A stretch of 13,947 nt of DNA, taken from JBMYYE01 sp049609065 (GTDB lineage: Bacteria > Pseudomonadota > Alphaproteobacteria > Rhodobacterales > Rhodobacteraceae). Position 1 is the stretch's first letter, and each line of letters begins with the position of its first letter. Under the pieces are notes generated by a model. The model saw only the letters and a list, made by a program, of their open reading frames with translations, searched no databases and was not told the origin of the DNA. The translations under genes and the position numbers were made by a program. This document shows positions 1 through 5,567 of the stretch, one piece after another. The stretch is taken from contig JBMYYE010000064.1 of NCBI GenBank assembly GCA_049609065.1, positions 1 to 13,947 on the forward strand, given 5' to 3'.

Positions 1-476
1 CGATTGGCGCGATGGGCACGGCGGGGCTTCAAGTGTTTACACTTGTACGTCGTTTGCGCGAAGAATTGGGCGTGAACACCACCTGTGGCGCCTCCAACAT
101 TTCTTTTGGTCTCCCAAATCGCCACGGCATCAATAATGCATTTTTGCCAATGGCTATGGGCGCAGGCATGACATCTGCCATTATGAACCCTGTTGCGATC
201 CCAGTTGGCCCAAAGAAAATGGCTGAAAAACGCGCTGAAATCGAAGCCTCTGGCGTGATCATTCCGGCAGGCATGGATGACGAAGCAATCTGTCAGCTCT
301 TTGGCTTTGGCTCCACAAAACCACGGGCCGGCAAGGAAATGGAAGCCATTCGTGCGGCAAACTTCCTCACCAATAATGATGAGGGTGGTGCAGAATGGAT
401 CAGCTTCAACAAACCTGCGGGTGGTGGTCCCGTCGGTGCGGGTGGTCGTCGCGGTGGTCGCCGTCGTCGCGGCTAA
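1..476 (+). CDS. Methyltetrahydrofolate:corrinoid methyltransferase (MtrH/DHPS-like), C-terminal part
   Basis: Partial gene whose 5' end lies outside the window; codons are in frame from base 3, giving about 157 C-terminal residues. Seen: the segment GASNISFGLPNR followed by NNAFLPMAMGAGMTSAIMNP, typical of the pterin-binding TIM-barrel methyltransferases (dihydropteroate synthase fold) that move methyl groups between tetrahydrofolate and a corrinoid protein. The family acts in the cytoplasm with a B12-binding protein and an MttB-type partner; an MttB-family gene lies 1.7 kb downstream on the other strand. The barrel is followed by an odd tail rich in Gly and Arg, ending GGRRGGRRRRG, which is not part of the catalytic fold. 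A strong terminator follows the stop. The exact methyl donor cannot be told from this fragment. Confidence 0.82.
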   Translation, partial: IGAMGTAGLQVFTLVRRLREELGVNTTCGASNISFGLPNRHGINNAFLPMAMGAGMTSAIMNPVAIPVGPKKMAEKRAEIEASGVIIPAGMDDEAICQLFGFGSTKPRAGKEMEAIRAANFLTNNDEGGAEWISFNKPAGGGPVGAGGRRGGRRRRG

Positions 477-509
477 TTCCGAAAGATTATTGCCAAATGG
501 TTAATATTA

Positions 510-538
510 AAAAGGCCGCCTCACTTGGGCGGCCTTTT
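510..538. terminator. Bidirectional intrinsic terminator between the methyltransferase and the gafA-like gene
   Basis: Perfect 10-bp GC-rich stem: AAAGGCCGCC (511-520) pairs with GGCGGCCTTT (528-537) around a 7-nt loop, and A510/T538 add an eleventh pair. On the + strand it is followed by a T run, and on the - strand by TTTTTAATATT, so it can end transcripts from both convergent genes. Confidence 0.9.
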
Positions 539-582
539 GTATTCTATTGTTAACCAAACGGAAACAGGTTGCCCCACCCTCT

Positions 583-1704
583 TTACCCAATCATTGGCCC
601 ATGAGGTCCGTAAATTTGTTCATAATGTTGCTTAAGCCGCTGCAAAGCAATCCGCAGGACAACCTTTCCGGAACGTGCCGCCCAGCCCATTTCGCGCTCT
701 GTTGCTTCCACCCCCTCAAGATAACAGCAGCAGCGCAACACCACATCAGAAAGCCCGGGGCCAAGATCGGTAAACGCCGCGTGCACACGGTCACGTGCAC
801 ACATCGCACCACTTCCAATTCCGCTATCCTTAATCCCGCCACATGCACCACCGGTTAGGAAATTGTCCCAGTTTTGACCAACTTTGGGCCCCAATTGCGC
901 CAATTCAAAATCCTCTCGGATTTGTTCCCCGACGGCTACAAGATCTGATGTCAAAAAGGGGACGCCATTGCGATCCTTGCGCCGCGCCAACATCATAACG
1001 GGGCTTTCCGACATATTATATTTCACCCGCCGTGTGCCAGATCCACTAGGATCATCCACAATTTTGTCGACTTCGACACGGTGTTGAGCTTGAAACGGAG
1101 TAATCGCTTCTGCAAAGCCAGAATTCATACTTTCGACCCCAGAAAGCAGGCGTTTTAACGCGGATCGCCCTTGTGTAGTGATCTGATATTGCGATATTTT
1201 TCCGTTATCTTTTAGGAGAACCCAATCTTTCAGCAAAAACGCCTGAACAATTTCTTTTCCCACCACGGCAAGGCGGCGCATCCCGCGGTTTTTGTCCATT
1301 TTCATCACGGCGGCCTTATCCATATCTGCCGCAACAATTAGAACAGCGCCACGTTCATTCAATTTGCGCAAAATGCGCACGGCCTCTTTATTTAAGCGTC
1401 TATCATTAACTTCAAATACGTTGTGGTTCACGGGTGCAGACATCACTGAGCCTTTCTTTTGGGCCATTTCGGGGTTGGGCAGCGTCATCCCCAAACAATC
1501 AAGCGCCTCATCCATCAATGGATCATCCCGGCGTGCTTCAAATTTGCGAATTTGACGAAGAATTGTCGAAGCATGGCAGTTGGCATCCCGCGCAAGCGCA
1601 CGGATGGATTGCCCCCCTTCAACATGAGAAAGATAGTTCATCACAGAAGATGGAAGCCAAGGTGGCAGCCCTTCATGGGATGATGCAAAATTCGGATTGT
1701 GCAT
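583..1704 (-). CDS. gafA: GafA-like transcriptional activator of a gene transfer agent (HTH + DUF6456)
   Basis: A 373-residue protein. Seen: an N-terminal helix-turn-helix around residues 33-53 (SIRALARDANCHASTILRQI), a middle winged-helix-like part (about 105-188, ending YQITTQGRSALKRLL), and a C-terminal DUF6456 region (about 240-365) whose last part (LSDVVLRCCCYLEGVEATER, then a basic helix) resembles a sigma region 4-like HTH. Known: in Rhodobacter capsulatus GafA (rcc01865) binds the GTA promoter and contacts RNA polymerase; in Caulobacter the two halves are separate proteins, GafY and GafZ. I infer the same role here. Start: ATG at 1704 has GAGG 5 nt upstream. An in-frame GTG at 1725 would add 7 residues, but it has no clear ribosome site and lies only 8 bp from a CtrA box. 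Divergent from the DUF6477 gene. The GTA structural cluster is not in this window. Confidence 0.75.
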   Translation of the reverse strand: MHNPNFASSHEGLPPWLPSSVMNYLSHVEGGQSIRALARDANCHASTILRQIRKFEARRDDPLMDEALDCLGMTLPNPEMAQKKGSVMSAPVNHNVFEVNDRRLNKEAVRILRKLNERGAVLIVAADMDKAAVMKMDKNRGMRRLAVVGKEIVQAFLLKDWVLLKDNGKISQYQITTQGRSALKRLLSGVESMNSGFAEAITPFQAQHRVEVDKIVDDPSGSGTRRVKYNMSESPVMMLARRKDRNGVPFLTSDLVAVGEQIREDFELAQLGPKVGQNWDNFLTGGACGGIKDSGIGSGAMCARDRVHAAFTDLGPGLSDVVLRCCCYLEGVEATEREMGWAARSGKVVLRIALQRLKQHYEQIYGPHGPMIG

Positions 1705-1732
1705 TTTGGCCTCATCTACATTCACACCAATC

Positions 1733-1747
1733 TTAACGTTAGCTTAA
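1733..1747. promoter_or_regulatory. Perfect CtrA binding box (TTAA-N7-TTAA)
   Basis: TTAA (1733-1736), spacer CGTTAGC, TTAA (1744-1747) matches the full CtrA site used by alphaproteobacteria. It lies 28-43 bp upstream of the chosen gafA-like start, where a CtrA-activated promoter would be. In R. capsulatus gafA expression is known to depend on CtrA. The region is AT-rich, so chance is not excluded, but I found no other perfect box in the intergenic regions. Confidence 0.72.
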
Positions 1748-1749
1748 TA

Positions 1750-1785
1750 TTAAGTTTGCGTTTAGATTGATTGAGAATGTGTTAA
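1750..1785. promoter_or_regulatory. Two one-mismatch CtrA-like boxes next to the perfect box
   Basis: TTAA-N7-TTTA at 1750-1764 and TTGA-N7-TTAA at 1771-1785 each differ from the CtrA consensus by one base. With the perfect box, the centres fall at about 1740, 1757 and 1778, so neighbouring boxes are about two turns of the helix apart. This suggests a cluster of weaker sites, or simply AT-rich background. Confidence 0.4.
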
Positions 1786-1806
1786 AATATCCTCTACAAT
1801 CCCATT

Positions 1807-1829
1807 ATTGTTTCCAAATTATAAACAAT
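1807..1829. promoter_or_regulatory. Inverted repeat ATTGTTT-N9-AAACAAT, candidate operator
   Basis: Perfect 7-bp arms at 1807-1813 and 1823-1829 in the shared control region of the gafA-like and DUF6477 genes, about midway between the two starts. No T run follows, so it is not a terminator. The spacing suits a dimeric repressor or activator; in R. capsulatus gafA is also under quorum-sensing control (GtaR), but this repeat cannot be assigned to a regulator from sequence. Confidence 0.45.
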
Positions 1830-1919
1830 TGTAAATCAATCGCGCGGTCAAATTTTTCCGACGCAACACCCCACAAAGCCCCCCTATTGTCGATCTATCC
1901 GCCATATAGGAGTAGTTTA

Positions 1920-2204
1920 ATGGATGTATTTTCGGTTTTAGAAACAATGAAGCGCCCAAAGATCCTCATGCTTGCGGCGCGCCACCGCGTCGCAGATTAT
2001 ACACGTGATAAGGATTTGCGAAAATTGACACGAACCGACTACATGCCAGGCCCAAGTGAGGCGCTTTTGTTGCTGATTTCACTAGAAAAATCGATGAACC
2101 ACAAACGGGTTGAACAAGATGGCACCTATAATGTGTACCGCCATGTCGATGTTTTAGGCGCCATTTTGGGCGAAGCCGTACACATGAAAAAGCGCCTCCA
2201 TTAG
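1920..2204 (+). CDS. DUF6477 family small protein, partner gene of the gafA-like regulator
   Basis: A 94-residue cytoplasmic protein with no signal peptide or membrane segment. Seen: MKRPKILMLAARHRVADYTR near the start, then PGPSEALLLLISLEKSMN and a C-terminal helix ending HMKKRLH; it is basic and probably all-helical. The start is the ATG at 1920, with AGGAG (1908-1912) 7 nt upstream; the frame stays open further upstream but lacks a comparable site. I recognise the DUF6477 family of Rhodobacterales, whose function is unknown. It is divergent from the gafA-like gene. In R. capsulatus gafA (rcc01865) sits next to a small gene, rcc01866, also implicated in GTA production; I believe, but cannot verify here, that this is its counterpart. 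The end of the gene is built into a terminator hairpin, and the stop codon lies at the loop. Confidence 0.8.
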   Translation: MDVFSVLETMKRPKILMLAARHRVADYTRDKDLRKLTRTDYMPGPSEALLLLISLEKSMNHKRVEQDGTYNVYRHVDVLGAILGEAVHMKKRLH

Positions 2205-2214
2205 AGGCGCTTTT
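2188..2214. terminator. Bidirectional intrinsic terminator overlapping the DUF6477 stop codon
   Basis: AGCGCCTC (2191-2198) pairs with GAGGCGCT (2204-2211), extended by AAA/TTT, with a 5-nt loop. A T run follows on the + strand (TTTTCTGTGTTT) and a longer one on the - strand. It serves the + strand gene, whose last codons form the left arm, and the convergent mttB-family gene ending 7 bp away. Confidence 0.88.
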
Positions 2215-2220
2215 CTGTGT

Positions 2221-3753
2221 TTAAAATGCAGAATCAGGCTCAGATTCCTTGATTTTCGCGATATATTCACGAAGCGCTTCATCGATTGCAATATCAAGGG
2301 CGGGTTGCTGATAATCAGCGAGCATTTTCTTAACGCGCTCAGCAGCCAAGGTTTGGCTATCACGCGCCCCTTCTTCGTCCCATGTTTCAAACGGCTTATA
2401 ATCAAGCACCTCGGAACGCCAAAACGCAGATTTGAAATTGCGCTGTGTGTGAGCACAACCAAGATAGTGGCCGCCTGGACCTACCTCTTGGATGGCATCC
2501 ATGGCTTGGGCATTGTCATCATAGGCCACACCTTCGGCCATTTTATGAAGAACCCCGAGCTGATCTGCGTCGAGCACAAATTTTTCAGGTGACGCCACAA
2601 GCCCGCCTTCAAGCCAGCCACACGAATGGAGCATAAAGTTCACGCCCCCCAGAAGAGCCGCATTGAGGGTATTTGCGGTTTCATATGCCGCCTGCGCATC
2701 CGGAAGTTTTGATCCGCAAAGCCCGCCGCCAGAACGGAACGGCAAATTCATGCGCCGAGCGAGCTGCCCTGCCCCGTAAAGGATTTGTGAAGCTTCCGCC
2801 GTGCCAAATGTCGGCGCACCTGAATTCATGTCGATGGAGGTTACAAAGGCCCCAAAGATCACAGGCGCACCAGGACGTACGAGTTGGCTATAAGCAACAC
2901 CGGCCATGACTTCGGCCAAAACTTGGGTCAAAGTGCCCACAACAGACACAGGCGCCATCGCCCCGCCAACAATAAAGGGCGAAATGATACATGCTTGGTT
3001 GTTGCGCGCATAGGTTTCGAGCGCGCCCATCATGATGTTGTCAAAAGTCAAAGGCGAGTTCACATTGATGAGAGAGGTCATCACAGTGTTCTCTTGGATA
3101 AAGTCCTTACCAAAGAGAATTTCACACATATCAACGGAATGTTGCGCGCGAATAGGTTCCGTTACAGAGCCCATAAACGGTTTATCCGACAGCGTCATAT
3201 GTGCATAGAGCATGTCCAAATGGCGTTTATTTACAGGGACATCCGTTGGTTCACAGACCGTACCACCAGAGTGGTGCAAATATTTGGACATATAGCCAAG
3301 TTTCACGAACTTTTCAAAATCCGCCATCGTCGCATAGCGACGGCCGCCATCAACGTCACGCACAAAGGGCGGGCCGTAAACGGGCGCAAGCACAAGGTTT
3401 TTGCCGCCGATTTCAACATTACGTTCCGAATTACGGGCGTGTTGGGTGAATTTGCTTGGGGCTGTTGCACAAAGTTTGCGCGCCAAACCGCGTGGAATGC
3501 GTACCCGTTCGCCTTCAATCTCGGCACCTGCGTCGCGCCACCGTTCGAGGGCCTCTGGATTATCCACAAAATTTACGCCCACTTCTGCCAACACGGTTTC
3601 GGCGTTGGCTTCAATGATTTCAATGGCTTCCTCATTGAGAATTTCCATGTTTGGAATATTCCGCGTGATGTATTTTGCGGTCTCAAAGTTTACAGCGGTG
3701 CGTGATGCGCGGCGGGCGGCGCCGCCGCCTCCTCTTGCTCGTCTTGCAGACAT
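2221..3753 (-). CDS. MttB-family (trimethylamine/glycine betaine-type) corrinoid methyltransferase, non-pyrrolysine
   Basis: A full-length 510-residue member of the MttB superfamily, whose members move a methyl group from a methylamine or quaternary amine to a corrinoid protein. Seen: the N-terminal helix ILNEEAIEIIEANAETVLAE, the segment RIPRGLARKLCATAPSKF, the barrel core (for example LITFDN-like LTFDNIMMGALETYARNN, then LCGSKLPDAQAAYETANTLN) and the C-terminal EVGPGGHYLGCAHTQRNF. The frame is open throughout, so there is no amber codon for pyrrolysine; it belongs to the broader non-Pyl branch that includes the glycine betaine enzyme MtgB. Start: ATG with AGGGA 7 nt upstream. Odd: the first 17 residues are Arg/Gly/Ala-rich (MSARRARGGGGAARRAS), matching in style the tail of the MtrH-like gene at the start of the window. 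The substrate is unknown. No corrinoid-protein gene is visible here. Confidence 0.88.
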   Translation of the reverse strand: MSARRARGGGGAARRASRTAVNFETAKYITRNIPNMEILNEEAIEIIEANAETVLAEVGVNFVDNPEALERWRDAGAEIEGERVRIPRGLARKLCATAPSKFTQHARNSERNVEIGGKNLVLAPVYGPPFVRDVDGGRRYATMADFEKFVKLGYMSKYLHHSGGTVCEPTDVPVNKRHLDMLYAHMTLSDKPFMGSVTEPIRAQHSVDMCEILFGKDFIQENTVMTSLINVNSPLTFDNIMMGALETYARNNQACIISPFIVGGAMAPVSVVGTLTQVLAEVMAGVAYSQLVRPGAPVIFGAFVTSIDMNSGAPTFGTAEASQILYGAGQLARRMNLPFRSGGGLCGSKLPDAQAAYETANTLNAALLGGVNFMLHSCGWLEGGLVASPEKFVLDADQLGVLHKMAEGVAYDDNAQAMDAIQEVGPGGHYLGCAHTQRNFKSAFWRSEVLDYKPFETWDEEGARDSQTLAAERVKKMLADYQQPALDIAIDEALREYIAKIKESEPDSAF

Positions 3754-3810
3754 CGATAATCCCTTTTGTCGATTTGTGTTTCGTTTAAATTAACGCCGTC
3801 TTCTCTGGCA

Positions 3811-3837
3811 CACCCCAAAGATGCGGCACATGGGGTG
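3811..3837. repeat. Inverted repeat CACCCCA-N13-TGGGGTG between the mttB-family gene and guaA
   Basis: Perfect 7-bp arms at 3811-3817 and 3831-3837 in the 158-bp divergent control region. It lies 58 bp upstream of the mttB-family start and 75 bp upstream of guaA, with no T run. It could be an operator for either gene, or a short RNA hairpin if transcribed; I see no known regulator motif. Confidence 0.35.
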
Positions 3838-3911
3838 ATAAAACGACATTCTTGGACGAATATGACGTTTTCGTGCTTGAAAATTTTGCGTCAGCAGCCT
3901 ATTTGGCGACC

Positions 3912-5474
3912 ATGACTGATATCTCCCATGACCGCCTTTTAATCATCGATTTTGGTTCTCAAGTCACGCAGCTCATCGCGCGCCGCTTGCGAGAACTCAA
4001 TGTCTATTGCGAAATTCACCCCTATCAGAATGTGACCACTGACTTCGTGCGCGACATGGCGCCCAAAGCTGTGATCTTCTCTGGGGGGCCAGATAGTGTG
4101 ACCCGAGAAGGGTCGCCGCGCGTTCCAGATGAAATCTTTGATATGGGTTTGCCGATCCTTGGGATTTGCTATGGCCAACAGGTCATGATGGAACAATTGG
4201 GCGGCAAAGTCGAAAGCGGTCACGGCACCGCCGAATTTGGCCGTGCGTATGTGACGCCAAATGATCAATCCGTTGACCTCCTTGAGGGATGGTTCGCGGA
4301 TGGGGATGAACAGGTCTGGATGTCCCATGGGGATCACGTTTCCAAAATCGCCCCCGGTTTTGAAGTCTACGGCACATCCCCAAATGCGCCCTATGCCATC
4401 ACAGCGGATAAATCGCGCCATTTCTATGCCGTTCAATTCCACCCAGAAGTGCACCACACACCAAACGGCGCGACGCTCTATGAAAACTTCGTGCGTATTG
4501 CTGGATTTACAGGTGATTGGACCATGGGTGCCTACCGCGAACAAGCGATTGAGGCGATCCGCGCCCAAGTGGGCGACAAAAACGTGATTTGTGCTCTTTC
4601 TGGCGGTGTTGATAGCTCGGTTGCGGCCGTGTTGCTCCATGAAGCAATCGGTGATCAGCTCACTTGTGTGTTTGTTGATCACGGGCTTTTGCGCCAAGGC
4701 GAATCCGAAGAAGTGGTCACCATGTTTCGCGACAACTACAACATGAAACTCATCCATGCTGATGAACAAGATTTGTTTTTAGGCGAATTGGATGGGCAAT
4801 CTGACCCCGAAACAAAACGCAAAATCATTGGCAAGCTTTTCATCGATGTGTTCCAAAAGCACGCCGACACAATCGAAGGGGCTGAGTTCCTAGCACAAGG
4901 CACACTTTACCCAGATGTCATTGAATCTGTGAGCTTTTCTGGCGGACCATCCGTAACGATTAAGTCACATCACAATGTCGGTGGCCTACCTGAAAAGATG
5001 GGTCTCAAACTCGTTGAGCCGCTTCGCGAACTCTTTAAGGATGAGGTCCGCGCCTTGGGCCGTGAGCTTGGCCTGCCCGCGTCCTTCATTGGACGTCACC
5101 CGTTTCCAGGACCAGGTCTTGCGATCCGTTGCCCAGGCGAAATCACACGTGAAAAACTCGAAATTTTGCGCAAGGCAGATGCGGTTTATATCGATCAAAT
5201 CCGCAAACACGGGCTCTATGATGAGATTTGGCAAGCGTTTGTCGCCATCTTGCCCGTGCGCACCGTGGGTGTCATGGGGGATGGTCGGACATATGATTTT
5301 GCCTGCGCTTTGCGCGCCGTGACTTCTGTTGATGGGATGACCGCGGATTATTACCCGTTCACCCATGAGTTTTTAGGCGAAACATCCACGCGGATTATCA
5401 ACGAAGTCAAAGGCATCAACCGCTGTACCTATGACATCACATCCAAACCCCCAGGCACGATTGAGTGGGAATAA
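3912..5474 (+). CDS. guaA: GMP synthase (glutamine-hydrolysing)
   Basis: Makes GMP from XMP, ATP and glutamine, the last step of guanine nucleotide synthesis. The protein has 520 residues, the usual length. Seen: an N-terminal class I glutamine amidotransferase with LLIIDFGSQVTQLIARR, nucleophile Cys86 in GICYGQQ and the His177/Glu179 pair in FHPEVHH; the ATP pyrophosphatase P-loop SGGVDSS at 230-236; and the C-terminal dimerisation domain ending NRCTYDITSKPPGTIEWE. Start: ATG at 3912 puts the catalytic Cys at 86, as in E. coli. An in-frame TTG at 3852 would add 20 unrelated residues and is rejected. There is no convincing ribosome site before 3912, and a weak TTGAAA-N17-TATTTG promoter-like pair ends just 6 nt before the ATG, so a leaderless message is possible. 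A terminator follows at 5521. Confidence 0.97.
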   Translation: MTDISHDRLLIIDFGSQVTQLIARRLRELNVYCEIHPYQNVTTDFVRDMAPKAVIFSGGPDSVTREGSPRVPDEIFDMGLPILGICYGQQVMMEQLGGKVESGHGTAEFGRAYVTPNDQSVDLLEGWFADGDEQVWMSHGDHVSKIAPGFEVYGTSPNAPYAITADKSRHFYAVQFHPEVHHTPNGATLYENFVRIAGFTGDWTMGAYREQAIEAIRAQVGDKNVICALSGGVDSSVAAVLLHEAIGDQLTCVFVDHGLLRQGESEEVVTMFRDNYNMKLIHADEQDLFLGELDGQSDPETKRKIIGKLFIDVFQKHADTIEGAEFLAQGTLYPDVIESVSFSGGPSVTIKSHHNVGGLPEKMGLKLVEPLRELFKDEVRALGRELGLPASFIGRHPFPGPGLAIRCPGEITREKLEILRKADAVYIDQIRKHGLYDEIWQAFVAILPVRTVGVMGDGRTYDFACALRAVTSVDGMTADYYPFTHEFLGETSTRIINEVKGINRCTYDITSKPPGTIEWE

Positions 5475-5520
5475 TGGCACGCGTCGTGGCCGTCCTTCAT
5501 TCTGATTGTGATAACGCACT

Positions 5521-5545
5521 TGGCGCCTTTTAAAGGCGCCATTTT
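5521..5545 (+). terminator. Intrinsic terminator of guaA, close to the next gene's ribosome site
   Basis: TGGCGCCTTT (5521-5530) and AAAGGCGCCA (5532-5541) form 10-bp arms separated by one base, so the folded loop must open into the T/A pairs; TTTT follows at 5542-5545. Only 7 nt then separate it from the AAGGA of the first acyltransferase gene, so it may also act as an attenuator-like element for that gene if transcription reads through from guaA. Confidence 0.75.
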
Positions 5546-5552
5546 GCAAAAA

Positions 5553-5567
5553 AAGGACACTGCATTG
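5553..5567 (+). promoter_or_regulatory. Ribosome site and TTG start deciding the first acyltransferase
   Basis: AAGGA at 5553-5557, a 7-nt spacer, then TTG at 5565. The longer in-frame GTG at 5508 is rejected because it places the guaA terminator hairpin inside the coding region and lacks a ribosome site. TTG yields MKYRAEIDGLRA, the standard start of this family. Confidence 0.8.

Noticed and set aside
501..510. TTAATATTAA near the first terminator as a CtrA site
   Set aside because: The two TTAA halves are 2 bp apart instead of 7, and it is the T-run side of a terminator.
1767..1919. Upstream in-frame extension of the DUF6477 gene
   Set aside because: It would run through the inverted repeat and part of the CtrA cluster, and only the ATG at 1920 has a strong ribosome site.
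2884..3705. Long open frame (273 codons) on the + strand opposite the mttB-family gene
   Set aside because: It is antisense to a clearly recognised gene and its translation matches no family; a by-product of codon bias.
3852..3911. TTG-initiated extension of guaA adding 20 residues
   Set aside because: The added residues do not look like a GuaA N-terminus, and the ATG at 3912 gives the usual length with the catalytic Cys at position 86.
3939..4769. Long open frame (276 codons) on the - strand opposite guaA
   Set aside because: It is antisense to guaA, has no ribosome site and gives no recognisable protein.
5508..5564. GTG-initiated extension of the first acyltransferase
   Set aside because: It would translate through the guaA terminator hairpin, has no ribosome site, and the TTG at 5565 has a good one and matches the family start.
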